A stretch of DNA of 64,000 bases, taken from NCBI GenBank assembly GCA_027575805.1, contig JANBPU010000085.1, positions 1 through 64,000 on the forward strand, given 5' to 3'. The position numbers were made by a program, and so were the translations under genes. Every line of letters begins with the position of its first letter. The stretch's first letter is position 1. This document shows positions 31,267-43,800 of this stretch, piece after piece. This DNA comes from Mycoemilia scoparia. Lineage: Eukaryota; Kickxellomycota; Kickxellomycetes; Kickxellales; Kickxellaceae. The notes below the pieces were generated by a model. That model was not told the DNA's origin and made no database searches. It saw only the letters and a list, made by a program, of their open reading frames with translations.

Positions 31267-34097
31267 ATGGATCGTGGCTGGGAAGTTATCCAGGCAAAGA
31301 GTAAGGAATGCAGGCTATATACATTGGTCACGGCGCAATACTGAATATAAGGTACCATACTTATATTTCATATATATCTTTTTTCACTAAACTATAGCAT
31401 TCACAAAATGGTAAGATAACAGCAAAAACGAATAGCCACCAGGTAGAATGAGGTACATTTTATAATTGGCATTAATTGTTCTGGGTAACAATGTGCTATA
31501 TTAGGGTCAATAATCAGCTAGGCGCTCAAAACGTCGCACCTATAAACAGCATTGTCACAGACCTTTCTGACGGAACAGCGCTTATCCAGCTCCTAGTAAG
31601 AATGGAACCTACCTATTGAATAGTACTCCTAGCTCAAGGGTATTTTCTCTGTTTTTACATTTCGGTATTTGTCATTCATATGTAGGAAATCATAGGTGAT
31701 GTTTCTTTGGGAAGGTACAACCGCAACCCAAAGCTTCGGATCCAGAGGGTGGAGAATGTAAATAAGGCCCTTGAATTCATTAGAGAACGCAGAGTCAATC
31801 TGACAAACATTGGTGCTGAAGGTTAGCAACTCGCATACTTTTGTTTATGATATAGGGCTTTAAAGGAACCTTAGTATCATATACTAAGATCTATACTTGT
31901 CTGGTCATACTATAGATATTGTGGATGCTAACCCAAAGCTAATTCTTGGAATGATCTGGACTATCATTCTGAGGTTTACAATCGCAATGATCAGGTACGT
32001 GCTGGTTTAAGGGTGACAATAATAACCGCAACAACTAATGCAATGTAACCATGCTTAAACCGAGAACCATTCCAACACATTTATTTAGCGAAGAGGGTCT
32101 GACAGCAAAGGATGGGCTTCTGTTGTGGTGTCAGAGAAAAACAGCACCTTACCACGATGTCAATGTAGTGGACTTTACTTATAGCTGGCAAGACGGCCTT
32201 GCATTGTAAGTTTGCACAAAGACTCATCTGCACGATATATACTATACCCATCTGATTATAAAATGAGATGCCTAAATGGTGGCTTTATGGCTGGCATTAA
32301 AAATAGTTGTGCATTGATCCATCGGCACCGACCAGACCTTTTGGATTATGACAGGCTTGATAAGGTATGGATCCACAATTCCTAATAGCCATGCAAATAG
32401 GAACACCTGCCAAATGATATATAAGCATGGTATTAAAGCCTGAATTTGTCTATATAGTCCGATCCACATTCGAACACTGCTTTGGCCTTTGAAGTTGCCG
32501 AGCGATATCTGGGAATACCAGTAAGTAATGCACACACAAACAAATTCTGTAGCAACACCTTTTTCTATAGCTGAACAACCAAATCTTCTACCAAATTTAT
32601 TAGAAACTCCTTGATGTCGAAGATGTCTGCGATGTTGGGAAGCCTGATGAGCGCTCTATTATGACATATGTTGCCCAATATTTCCACGCATTTTCATCCC
32701 TAAGTATGTTTTACCCCAGAGCACAACTATAATAGTTTTCTATCAAACTGCCATTTAACTGTTGTTGTTTTTATTTACAGGCAAAGCCGAGACTGCCGGA
32801 AGGCGAGTGGAAAAGTTCAGCGAAATGTTGCAATCGGCCTATGAAATGCAGCATGACTATGGAAGGCGAGTTAGGGCGCTTCTTGGCCAAATTGATCACA
32901 TAAAATCTCAATGGGAAGATGCCAACTTTGATGGTACTTATGCGGATGCTCGCAATAAGTCTAGCACATTCATCAACTACAAAGTAACTGACAAGCGCCG
33001 CTGGGTAGTAGAGAAGCTAGAGCTTGAGACACTTTTGGGTAATATACAGACAAAACTGGCTACATATAACTTGTCGCCATACAAGCCCCCAGCAGGATAT
33101 TCTACAAATGTAAGTTCCACGACATAAGTGTATATGTCCATCAGAAGTTTTCTTGACCGAAAACCAAATGCTTTTTCAAAATAATAGGATCTCGAGGCAG
33201 CTTGGGATAGCCTTGCAAAGGCTGAAGTTGCATGGCGTAAGACAATCAATACCAAGATCAGAGAGTAAGTATTACCAAAAATAAGTATGGTGAGGTGACC
33301 TATACATCTTACTAAATCGAAATATCGTATACATTATTAGAATCAAGACCCAGCTTCAGCGAAAGTATGCTGACCAGGCAAACATCCTTCACACCTCGAT
33401 AATGTCCATTTCCAACCAGCTTGCATCACTAAATGGCGAGCTTGAAATACAATTGCAAATCATCAACCGCCTGTGTGAAAAAGCCAAGGTTTTGGACAAA
33501 TCTCTTAGAGACTTGGAAAAACTGGATCAAGAATGCCAGGACGCAAATATAGATGAAAATGACTATACTGTTTATACCAAGGAGGATCTAAACTTTGATA
33601 TGGAAATGCTAAAGCGGGCACTAAATAAGAAACGCATGTTTATCGAGAACCAAGCAGTCGTAAGAAATATGAGCAACCTCACTCCCGCCCAACTCGAAGA
33701 GTTTGAAGCCACCTTTCGCTTCTTTGATCGAGAAAACACCAATACCCTTACCGACGCTGAATTCCGCGCAGCAATGGAAACACTGGATCAAACATTCAAA
33801 GACGACGAGTTTGCTGATTTGTTCATAAAGGTATCCGAGGGTAGAGACTATGTCACATTTGAACAGTACATTCACTTTTTGGTCAGCATTACTGAGGACC
33901 AAACAACGCCTGAACAGCTTCAGGGCTCTTTCCGGGTTGTTTCTGATGATAAAGATTATGTGACTGTTAATGATTTACAAAGCTGTGGAATATCGCCCTC
34001 AGCCATCAACCATTTGACTACAGTCATGCCTAGGGCTGGGCAAGATCCAAATGCATACGACTACATTTCATACCTGAACTCCGCTTTCAACAACTAA
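31267..34097 (+). CDS. Alpha-actinin, F-actin cross-linker
   Basis: Twelve exons (31267-31300, 31398-31410, 31505-31595, 31686-31821, 31916-31994, 32089-32205, 32307-32364, 32458-32520, 32604-32703, 32781-33109, 33188-33264, 33341-34097) give 617 residues, close to the length of yeast-type alpha-actinins. CH1 starts [15 protein letters not shown] and contains [14 protein letters not shown] and [20 protein letters not shown]2 contains [17 protein letters not shown] and [16 protein letters not shown]. Two spectrin-like repeats (about 235-430) form the rod, and an EF-hand-like C-terminus follows ([20 protein letters not shown]). The first EF loop is poor at Ca2+-binding positions. It is expected at the cytokinetic ring and actin patches. 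The ATG at 31267 is preferred by analogy with the short N-termini of fungal homologues, but upstream in-frame ATGs exist. Confidence 0.92.
31398..31410 (+). other. 13-nt microexon of the alpha-actinin gene
   Basis: CATTCACAAAATG sits between an acceptor (ACTATAG) and a donor (GTAAGA). It joins the preceding A and the following G to restore codons for the invariant CH1 start, K-T-F-T-K-W. Without it the flanking exons are out of frame. Confidence 0.88.
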
Positions 34098-34447
34098 ACT
34101 TTGTTAAAAAAGGAGTCGTGTTTACAATGGACCGAACTTCCATTACCATACACACATATATATATATATCAAATTTAATATGGAGCAACCTGGCATAAAT
34201 TCTTTTAGCATTCAAGATACCACTATGCATCTGTTCTTTCACAAATAACAACTAGAAAAGTATTCCAACTACATAGAATATTTATCAATGATTTTACCAA
34301 GATTTAAAATAGCCAATATGGATTATGTTTTTAAAAACTTTAGAGGTGTAGAGACATTTATTTGGTGATGAAACCATAATAGCACCATTAGTTCTGATCC
34401 AATTATGTACAGCTTTTCATGGCATTTTTTAGGCGATATATAAAAGA

Positions 34448-34986
34448 ATGGTCAACATGGAACCCAGCATGAAAGAGAGTATTAATATAAAGGTCGAGTT
34501 CAAGTGAGTAGTCAAACTTGTACGGATATACAGTCTGAAGTAATGTAATCTCTATTATCAAATATTCATATATATATACTATTTTCCAAATGATAGGGGA
34601 GGCCTTGAAATGCTATTTGACAACAAGCTGAGCCTTGATATCAATTCCAAAGACATTGAAGAATACCTAAAAAAGCAGGAAACCAAGACTGAGAAGCTCC
34701 GCATGCTTGATCTAATAAACTACCTTTCAACTCTCATAAAGCCCAATGAACGTGACTTGTTTGTGGACGACAAAAGGCTGTAAGTTTTATCGCATTCCTA
34801 AATAATACACAATACCACCACACAGCCATTTCTAACACTACATAATGATGTATCTTTAATTTGTCTAGCCGGGCCGGAATCCTTGTTCTTATAAATGATA
34901 CCGATTGGGAGTTAGAAGGGGAAGGAGAGCACGAGCTTGAAGATAAAGAAAGTATCTGCTTTATCTCTACATTACACGGTGGATAG
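34448..34986 (+). CDS. URM1: Urm1, ubiquitin-related modifier
   Basis: Three exons (34448-34503, 34597-34779, 34869-34986) give 118 residues. Urm1 is the sulfur carrier for tRNA wobble-uridine thiolation and can also be conjugated to proteins. [15 protein letters not shown] at the start, then [27 protein letters not shown] and the C-terminal CFISTLHGG with free Gly-Gly, are diagnostic. The di-glycine is the group activated by Uba4. Three in-frame Met codons lie in the first eight positions; the third gives a length nearer the usual about 100 residues. The gene is co-oriented with alpha-actinin, 350 bp downstream. Confidence 0.94.
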
Positions 34987-35322
34987 TTTTCTAATTTACA
35001 TGGATATTTTCAAGCAAATACAAAAGTCACGCTTTAAATACATCTCACCCTGGAGCTGCTTTTGGTTGTTTTGCATGCTATCCGATTATAGAAATGAAAA
35101 ATGAATACAACAATCCGCATGGCAATAAAAGTGAAAGAATTCAAGTATGATAATCAAAGCTATCCTTAATTCAAAGAGAACCATGAATACCAATCTATTA
35201 TATTTATTGTAAAAAAGTACTAAAATAGTGCGTTAAATAGTAAGTCCTGTGTGGCGATAATTTCGTGAAATAGTATAATAATGCGGTAAAATTTTTAGCA
35301 TACTAACAGTTACTAAATTAGA
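34987..35322. other. Spacer between convergent genes
   Basis: AT-rich, and must hold the 3' ends of URM1 and of the minus-strand membrane protein gene. Nothing else is recognised. Confidence 0.5.
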
Positions 35323-37239
35323 CTATGGAATCTGTCTGCATATATCGGATGGTATTGTAGGGAAGTTGGAGGCTTCAGAATCATTTATTACATCACTATC
35401 ATCATCCCTCATGTCACTGAAGAAGGCTTCCCTTGTCAACGAGATGCGGTTGAAAGGTAATGTTGGGTGGCTTGCTGTGGGCGATGAGGACCTTTTAGGT
35501 CGCGGCTTGGGTGCAGAAGGAGGGTTTGCTGTGGACGGCCGCCCAGGGCTGATAGGGGCTTTTAGTGCGTTGTCAGCTAAGGGCTCCCGTGGGCGGAAAA
35601 ATTGAGAACTGACTCTTGCTGATGTTTTGCTTCTCTTCAGATCTAGGACATTGTCTTGCCTGAGATTCTTGGCAAATACCATATCACATTCGCTTTCTGG
35701 AATGGCCCTTATGTCTTGTGAAATGTTGGAAATAGTCCCATTTTTGCTTTCATCAAATGCTGTAGCTGCCGACTCTTCGCCTTTGCCACCTTGAAGATTC
35801 TTGAAGCCAATGTCCACTGGATATACCAGTGTCTTCTGCAGCTGTTGGTTTGCCGACACAGATGTAGAAGGCGACCGCTTTTGTTGAGCATCCAGGTTAG
35901 CCTGTACCATGTTGTAGCTAGGTGGGCCGGTTTTAGAGTGCACATCGCCCTGTGTGCCTATAGCTGTAAGGTCGTCATCTGGGCTTCTGACTACCAGGCT
36001 TGACAGCTCATGGCCTTTTGCAAGCAAGTGGGATACAACCACTGAGCCATGCAAACACCGATGAAGGACATTGAACGAGGCCGAAGCACGTCGCTTTCTA
36101 TACTTAGTAGCAGAGTTGTACTCGAACATGTAGCGAGACACCGAATCAGTGTAAATCCTGCGCTGGATAGCAGATACAAACAGACGAGATATTATCGGCC
36201 AAAACAATGTCCACCATGGCATGAACTTAAAATGCCCAGTTCCAGTGGCTGCCATTGTAGCTGCCCACCACAAAACGCCGAACAAGGCAGTGAGGAGGAC
36301 AAACCCGATACCATTAAAGGCCAGTATTATTTGTAGCCAGGCAGCAGCAAAGTTCTTTGGCTTCCCTGGAATCAGCCTTCGCGACCCGTTTACCATACTA
36401 GCGCCAACAAAGAAGCACATCAAAAGGTCGGGGATACCGATGTATAAGGGCAAGTTGTTTACCCATGGGTTGTCAGACGACCTGTCTCCCAGAGAAAAGT
36501 GGCAAATGCCGGACATACTATGAGATATGAGGCTGGGGTGCCCTAGTGTGAGTCCAGCTAACACAAAGTGGGCAATGCCCCCAACGACAAGAATAATGAA
36601 GATGTTTGTACAGCGGTCGTTGACGATATGGGACTGGATGCCCATTGCGAAAAAGATTATATAGCAACCCACCACATGTGCGGCAAGAGATACCCGCCCA
36701 ACGAGTTCACAGTCTTGCCCAGGATTAGCATGGCTAGCCAGCCTATAGATGTAGACAGCGGCCCCCAAGATAGAATCAACACCTAGAAGCCATATACTCA
36801 AAAACGGCACGATGTTATTATACAGCTTGGTCGGAGGAGGTGCTCCATCACCAACGCTGCATTGGAAAAAACACGCCTTCTTTGTCTTTTCGTAGTCAGC
36901 AATAGCGGCCTCAGGGTTGCCAATGTGCGATAGCTTGGATAGGTAAGAGCCCTCCGCCTCAGAGGTGTTGGTCGTGTTGTCATAGCTTGATGGAAGCTGC
37001 GTTCCTCTACAAGATCCTGTGGAATACAGCTTTTCGCTGGATGCATGCTCATCCTCTATGAAGGCATTTGATGGAGGCGCGACTGGCGGCAGAGCGCCAT
37101 GGTACGAGAAGCTCATCCATACCGAACGATAAAGGACTTGAATGAATAGCACAACGCCTACAGTGTCCCCAATGATATTAAGCAAAAGGTTCTTGTATGC
37201 ATCATTAGGGACAGAAAAGGTATCGCCAGAGGCCGACAT
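35323..37239 (-). CDS. Orphan seven-TM membrane protein with long cytosolic tail
   Basis: A single-exon gene of 638 residues. Seven hydrophobic segments are visible at about 18-42, 144-167, 180-202, 211-233, 262-284, 298-328 and 340-358. An unusually long hydrophilic segment (about 50-140, with N-x-T sites such as NTT and NTS) separates the first from the second. The last helix is followed by a basic stretch (SATKYRKRRAS) and then a disordered Ser/Pro-rich tail of about 270 residues. The count and tail recall a receptor, but no GPCR family motif was recognised, so transport or structural roles are equally open. It is likely confined to this lineage (inference). Confidence 0.7.
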   Translation of the reverse strand: MSASGDTFSVPNDAYKNLLLNIIGDTVGVVLFIQVLYRSVWMSFSYHGALPPVAPPSNAFIEDEHASSEKLYSTGSCRGTQLPSSYDNTTNTSEAEGSYLSKLSHIGNPEAAIADYEKTKKACFFQCSVGDGAPPPTKLYNNIVPFLSIWLLGVDSILGAAVYIYRLASHANPGQDCELVGRVSLAAHVVGCYIIFFAMGIQSHIVNDRCTNIFIILVVGGIAHFVLAGLTLGHPSLISHSMSGICHFSLGDRSSDNPWVNNLPLYIGIPDLLMCFFVGASMVNGSRRLIPGKPKNFAAAWLQIILAFNGIGFVLLTALFGVLWWAATMAATGTGHFKFMPWWTLFWPIISRLFVSAIQRRIYTDSVSRYMFEYNSATKYRKRRASASFNVLHRCLHGSVVVSHLLAKGHELSSLVVRSPDDDLTAIGTQGDVHSKTGPPSYNMVQANLDAQQKRSPSTSVSANQQLQKTLVYPVDIGFKNLQGGKGEESAATAFDESKNGTISNISQDIRAIPESECDMVFAKNLRQDNVLDLKRSKTSARVSSQFFRPREPLADNALKAPISPGRPSTANPPSAPKPRPKRSSSPTASHPTLPFNRISLTREAFFSDMRDDDSDVINDSEASNFPTIPSDICRQIP

Positions 37240-38112
37240 TGCATCACGCTATGTAGACTTTGACTAAGAACCAAGATTATCTCTTGTGTCTTTAGGATTA
37301 GGAGGCTAGCTGGGCTCACAGGGGTATATGACCTGGCTTTTTGACACAAAGATGTGGAGGGCTGATAGGGTTAATGCGACTAAAGAAGGAGACGACCTGT
37401 AAGGAAAAAGGAGTAGAGCTGACAACCGTTTCTCCAGAGGAAAGGGCTCTTCATATAGCCGATGTTTGAGGCCATGGAATCGAAGTGGGCTTGTCTAGTT
37501 CTCTCCTCATTAGAAAGTACACAACTCGACCACACTCTTGGCTATTGTGCAAAATGAGCGGCTTTGTCATACTTCTCCACATCCTGAGGGAAAAGCTAGT
37601 ACTTGGCGTATTGTCAAAATCCAACTTCAAAGTGGAATCCTATAGAGTGCCTACTGTGTAATTGTACCCGCTGGCTCACTTGTTGACAAATTACTCTAAA
37701 CACAAATTGACCAATTTATGCACCTGAGAGTGTTTTCTGATATTGGCGTTTCTCAGTCAAGTGGTTCTCAGTCGTTAAGAAACCTGTTATTTGCCAATTC
37801 AATAGAGTTGATTAATTCCAAATAAATCGCAGTCAGTACACTTTAATGGGCCATTTTCTTATAGTGCAATTGTCCCAATATTACCCACTATGGACGATGC
37901 AAGGGACATTGTCTAACATTTAGCGTCAGTAAATTACAAATAAAAGCCATTAGAAACAAGATCCGAATAAACGGTTATTCTGAAACACGATTTTTTGAAT
38001 TTTAAGGTGCAAAAGGCTATAGTCATCATCAAGTATAGTACAAGCCATTCACAGGTGTTTGGGCGGCTTATCAAAAGCCCAAGTTTATTTTGCAGAAGCT
38101 CCAAGCTACTAT
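37240..38112. other. Spacer
   Basis: No gene is supported. A hydrophobic open frame just beyond the YAE1 stop (in the region rc 38112 to 37995) is out of phase with the spliced YAE1 frame and is not assigned. Confidence 0.45.
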
Positions 38113-38898
38113 CTAGCCTGATATTTCGATATTTTGTTGATAAATCTCGCTGTATAGCTTCTTGGCCTGATTCAAAGGCTCCGTCACCCTTTTTGAAGTG
38201 CTGCTACCGGCATCTACTTATATATATATATGTAAATATCTATAACATTTGAACAATTGATTCTCAGAAAACCCTACTGATATAACAACCTACCTTCTTT
38301 AAACTGGAGATTCCTAAAGTAGTCAGGAGAAAATATTTGTGTATGCTTCATTATCTCAAGCCGTCTACTGAGAGTACCAATGTTGGAGTCAACCGGTTTT
38401 TCAATCAATATAAGCATATCCTTTAGAGCACTGCTCAATAAAAACCTCGTATTGTTAAAACACTGCATGAATTGCTGTCATAAATACCAAAATAGTAACA
38501 ATAAGCACCACAGAACTGAACTCACTTCAAAGCCCCAATGGCTTCACCTATTTGCTTTCCACGCCTCATCCCACGCTCAAAGGCCTCATCAAACCCATGT
38601 TGTAGGTGATCAAGTTTGCTCTCACTAACGCCCTCTTTGTATCCGCTCTATACATTTAATTCAAAAATAGCTTGATGATTTACATTTTTGTTATACAATA
38701 AACTGGTTTGCTCAAGAGCTTGGGTTTACTAACATTGGAAAAGGCCAGTTCAACTTTTTCAAGCCCTTGCTTTGCGATACGCTTTTCAACAGCCAAGTCA
38801 TCATCATCCATATCCCAAACATCGTCGTTTATACCATTTGATGGCGACTGCATACTTTTATCACTATCAGCATCAAAAGACCCATTTCGGCCTTCCAT
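38113..38898 (-). CDS. YAE1: Yae1, adaptor for Fe-S loading of Rli1/ABCE1
   Basis: Four exons on the minus strand (38734-38898, 38526-38647, 38294-38445, 38113-38213) give 179 residues. Yae1 with Lto1 links the CIA machinery to the ribosome-recycling ATPase Rli1. The N-terminus is acidic with DDVWDMDDDDL. The deca-GX3-type helical core is GYKEGVSESKLDHLQHGFDEAFERGMRRGKQIGEAIGAL, with glycines at four-residue steps. Exon 1 ends at a GTTAGT donor. The exon 3 acceptor (GAG at 38446) is not canonical and was set by frame, so the residues just after IGALK are tentative. The last exon gives SSTSKRVTEPLNQAKKLYSE and ends ISG. Confidence 0.78.
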
Positions 38899-39192
38899 TT
38901 TGAGAGTGTCAAACGTGTATTTGTGTGTGTGTGTGTGTTTTTTTTTTGTTTTTTGTTCGAAAACTAAGTTGAATGTATAGTCTCAGGCTCGGAAATCACT
39001 GTTTCTTGAGAATTAGATTGGCAGATCGTAGTTGTATTTCTATTGTTATGGGATTGCGATTGACCAATAGGAAGCCGCAAGCGACCGCGTTGATATTGCG
39101 CTCAGCCCATAACTATCTCTCAGAGCCCCTTTTCTCTGCTTGATATATTTTTCTGACTTTACAAAGCAATCGACTTACCAGGATAAAATAGA
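38899..39192. promoter_or_regulatory. Divergent promoter between YAE1 and AT-hook gene
   Basis: The 294-bp spacer between oppositely directed start codons must serve both genes. It contains a GTGTGTGTGT and T-run tract at 38922-38950. CGATTGACCAATAGG (about 39057-39071) contains CCAAT on the plus strand, a candidate CCAAT box. No TATA box is evident. Confidence 0.5.
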
Positions 39193-40485
39193 ATGGAGAA
39201 TACCGACGATAACAGTTCTAAGGAAGAGACCAAAGCTCAAACTCTTCATCGCCGACGCTCAAACCGGCTCAGAACCCCTGCTAAGAAGCTTCAGGGGCAA
39301 ACACAGATTACTCCCGCTAAAGAAACAGCAAAACGTAATCGAGGAAGAGGCAGGGGTAGAGGCAGAGGAAGACCTAGGGGTCGGGGAAGAGGTGGTAAAG
39401 CACAAGCATCTAACCATGCGGACCAGAACGAAGAGGAAGCTGAGGATGAAAGCAAACAGACAGCGGATGACAACGAGGAAGAGGGAAAACAAGCTGATGA
39501 TGATATTGACGAAGATGAATTTCCCGACGCGGCACAGCTCTCAAGTGAAGGTGAAGACTATATGCCAGAAAAGCCTATAGAAATAAACACACCTACCACG
39601 GGCCGTCGCGGAAGACCACCAGGTTCAAGGAACAAGACGACCATTACAAGAAAACGGATGAGTGCACCGATAGATTCACTAGTTGAGACTCCCGCAAAAA
39701 AATTCAGACAGTCTTCATATAACCGCATTCCTGTTCATGTAAGCAAGCATGACCCATTCAGTTTAGGTAAGTTGACCCTCTATATATATATATATATATA
39801 TATAATTAGTATCAAAACTAAAACTAAAAGATCCTGCTTATTATGTATTGTAAAACATCTAGAAAATTTGGATAAAGTTGTCAATATAATGAAAAGTTCG
39901 CCGATTACTACCTCTGAACACGATGAACGCCTTGAAACTATGAAAATGAGTGAAGCACTAAAAATATGTTCTAACGAGAATATGGGTAATTATGGGGGCC
40001 AATAAATAAAGTATATTGACAGAGCAAACGAAAGCTTAGCTAACACATGCTATATCAACAATATAGAAAACGTCCCAGATGGAGATGCCATATCAGAGGT
40101 TTATATGTTGTTAGCATGGGCAGTGCTTAACACAAAGCCAAACGACTCCCAGAACAATACCAGCAACCCTCCACCAACTCTTTCGGACGCAGCAAAGTCG
40201 ATAGTGCTACAGATATTTTCGGCGATGGGTCATCAAGTACGAGAAGAGACCACTGATATGGCTGGCAGCTGTAGAAGACACGCAGCTCGCAGAATCCTTT
40301 ACAAAATACATCAACAACAAGATGCATCAACCAACAAAGGCGAAGGCGAAGTCAGCCATAATCTGGAGCAATTTGCAGATAGCGTTGAAGATCGAAGAAA
40401 CCCACTTGGTATATCTAACTATGTTACTGATGTCTATCGCCAGTTTCCTACCAGTACAGGACGCACACCAAAACCCAAGCCATAG
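39193..40485 (+). CDS. AT-hook nuclear protein of unknown function
   Basis: Three exons (39193-39766, 39863-39985, 40040-40485) give 380 residues. The N-terminal half is low complexity: a basic RGRGRGRGRGRPRGRGRGGK tract (about 50-70), an acidic Asp/Glu stretch, then GRRGRPPGSRNK (about 139-150), a canonical AT hook for minor-groove binding. The C-terminal half is helical and more conserved-looking (LDKVVNIMKSS, YMLLAWAVLNTKPN, SDAAKSIVLQIFSAMG), with no family recognised. The second intron is short (54 nt), and its acceptor TTAG was chosen because it keeps the frame. Intron 1 contains a TA microsatellite at about 39781-39804. Chromatin role by inference only. Confidence 0.65.
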
Positions 40486-40879
40486 ATCAGTGCTTGAATC
40501 TACCCTAGTATTTTTTGTTGATCCAGGAGAGAAGAAGATATTTGACCTTTTCTCTATTTTTATTTCATTTAATAAGAAAACAGTTAGTGTAAAGTATTCA
40601 TCAACACATGTGAATTCAGCTTGTCCCCAATTTTAAGCCCTTGTGGAGCATACCAATTAGTCTGATTTTGGTTAAAATTTACTTGAGACTAGAACCAGTT
40701 TATAGATTCCAGCAAATTCCAAAGTATTAAAAAATGTTTGATTGAAATCAAAAGTATATAAAACACGTCTTTAAATAAAAATACAGAAAATGTTGCTAGA
40801 TTTCTAAATACAGTAGGTGGTTTAATGTACAATAACTTTACGGTGTGTAGTCATAATAGGTAATATAGCAGTATGGCAC

Positions 40880-43800
40880 TCAGCCAAAGTAACGACTGGT
40901 AGAGATGAATCGGTGAGAAGACGTGCTTGGAGGGTCATATTGTTCACCAACAAAATTGACACTGGCATCTATTGCAGAACCTTTCCATTGTTGCTGTTGT
41001 TGGAAGCCACGAGAAGCATTGCCGCTGGGGTTGAATGGCTCGGATGGTTTGCCATCAACGTAAGAATAGTTGGATATGGAGTCTAGCGATTTGGTAAGAA
41101 CATGATTGCTCTTGGAATGTCCATCAGCTATGCTGTACTGGTTATCATCAATGTCACTAGTACTGCTTCCATGTCGGGCATGATGTTTGACAAAGGCCTC
41201 GGCTAGTTTTGAAGCTGCTTCGTTGGAAGCTTTAAGCTGGTCTGGAGGTACCCAGACTCGATTCATAGTCAAGAATGATGACAGCGGAGTCCATATAAAG
41301 TATATAGGGATGCCCAAAACCGCATAGATGAACATGTACAGCGGCGTTGACCACCGTCGAAGCAAAAGAAATAAGACGACCATAGACCCGACGATGGCTG
41401 CGATTATCTCTGTAACTACAATCGCAGGTGTGTTATGAAAACATGCGATCACGAGCTCTAAATACAACATGACCGATGCAGCTGGCGAAAAGAAGGGGAA
41501 GGCAATATGCAGGACAAGCAGTATCATTCCCCAGCGCCAAATATGGTAAATGGAAAATGATTCAATGGCTATATGCATTTCTGTTTTGAAACGCTGTCTG
41601 GCTCGGGAGTCGAAGTCGTGAAGCTGGCCTATTGGATACATTATTCCAGCCCTTGATGTAGGCTCGAATCCCCAAGCCCTTGGGCCAAACAGCTTCCCGA
41701 TCTTTTGTATAATATACCCGTCCCCGCCCGAGCACTGAATATGTTTGTTATGCAAAGTCCGAGGTAGTAGCGAGTTCAGCTCAGATACAAGCCTTGGATC
41801 GCCAATGTAATTATGCTCTCTGTCCTTAACACGGTACATCGTAAAGGATTGGTGAAGGATAGGGAGAGTTCCGGTGAATGCGCACCAAGCAGGCTGTATA
41901 TAGTGCTCAAGGTAGGTTGTATAGTTTTGGATGAATCGCAGAATAGAGCGCCTGGGATTGAGGGCGAGTAGTGTCCCAGATACGGATATCAGCTTGGGAT
42001 TGCTGGACATTCTGGCGACAAACCTTTGTATTGCCTCCCTCTCTATCTGCATGGTCGGCTCCATGAACAAAAGGAGCTCGATGTCTTTGGGTTTACATTG
42101 TAATTCAATGAGATGTGACTCCAGCTCTTCATCCAAAAATACGTGGCGCTGATGATCCTCAGTCACATACAACCCTTTATCGGAATTTTGAGAGCTACCA
42201 TTGGTTTCCAAGCTTCCGAACACCCTGACAAAGTTGAGGAAAAGCATTATAGAATCTGTTCTACCCTGGAAGGCCTCTTTGGCAATAATTATGTAAGGAA
42301 CTCGATTACAGCTATACTCGTAAAATCCAGAATACACCTTTGCAAAGCTATAACTTGTGGATGTTCCAGCGGGCCCATTTCCACAACACCCATACATTTT
42401 TGCTTCTTCGCAAAGTCCAGGATTGGCAGTTATTTGGAGGAGACTTTGGTGAGTTTGTGGGATTCCGTCTGATATTATGACTATCAAGGTCTTCTGATCC
42501 GGGTATGAAGAGTAGGCAACAGATCGGATTGTGCTGGAAAGATCATCGTGAGCTTCATTGAAACAGGGTATAACAACAGCACATATTGGCTGGCTTTCTG
42601 TGTCTGCTGCTGGCTCAGTAGTAATATCGTCCAGAGGATCCTTTTCAGCATTGTCCAGGGTTGTTTGTGAATGCTCGGTATCTTGCTCTCCTTCCTTCAC
42701 CAGTTTTCGCATCTTCCTCTTCCTGTTCCAGACATAGCACTCGGAAGAAAATATGCAAATGAACACGGAGAGGAAATACAATCCGAACGTAAGCCAAGCA
42801 ACAATGTTGGTGTTTGCGCATGCAAATGCAGTACGAGACTTTTGGGTTGTCCCTCTATAGAATAGCCCTTCTAACACATATTCGCAGCCCATCTTATCAT
42901 TGACCTCCTTGTCGAATTCGTCTGTGATGTCCGTACCCACCCCTCTCATTAGCATAGTAGTCAACCAATACGGCAGAAACATCGTGTCGTTCCTAACCTT
43001 GTAATCCGCCGTCACGGTCCCATTTATAATTATTGGAGTAGTAGCATGCTGGAGGTACTCCGATACATCATAAACAGAGTCATGCAAAATGACCCACCCT
43101 GATGTGATATGGCCGTGCTCTTTCTTTATACTTTCTGAGTTCATTTGCACCCACCCCACTTGGTTGTTCAAGAATGACTTCCAGTGCTGGTCAAGACATA
43201 GGGCCTTCGATCTTTTTGGGTCTTGAGGCAGAGGGCAAAGAACGAGCTCGTCATCCACCGCGGTGTATGACGGATTGTCAACTACCCAAGCCTTGGCCCA
43301 ATCGGAGGCCGCAGTCATGTTCAGATCGCATTTATCTGCCGCCGACTTTAATACTGGGTCCATATTACTGTCCATAAGTCCCTGATATCTTGGAAATAAG
43401 GTCGACACATCGTATCCAAGATACTGGTCCATCTCTCTAGATAGCGTGGAGTGGCTTAAGTGGAAATCCGAAACAATCCCGTTCGCACTTACAAATCTCC
43501 TATTCCATATGTCATCCGGAGTAAATGTGTAGTTTGTAGAGCACAGCGCTTTTGGCACAAGGCTCGCCCAAAGCGTGAATATCACGGTGGCCAGCATAAA
43601 GACAATCATAAAAATGACCTCTGTGGCAAGCCCTGTTGCGGATTTATCCCTGTTTCCAAACCTATTCACTCCCCCAGGGAATACGAAATTCATGACAGCC
43701 ACCCATGTCCGCTTTGGTATGTCTTTCCACCACCTTTTCCTACCTGGTGGTGAGCTGGGTGTTTGCGGAGAGCTGCTGCTTCGGCCTCTTGGTTTATCTC

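Noticed and set aside
37995..38112. Hydrophobic open frame after the YAE1 stop as an alternative C-terminus
   Set aside because: Requires a phase-0 acceptor, whereas the exon 3 donor leaves one base; the chosen frame makes the total coding length divisible by three.
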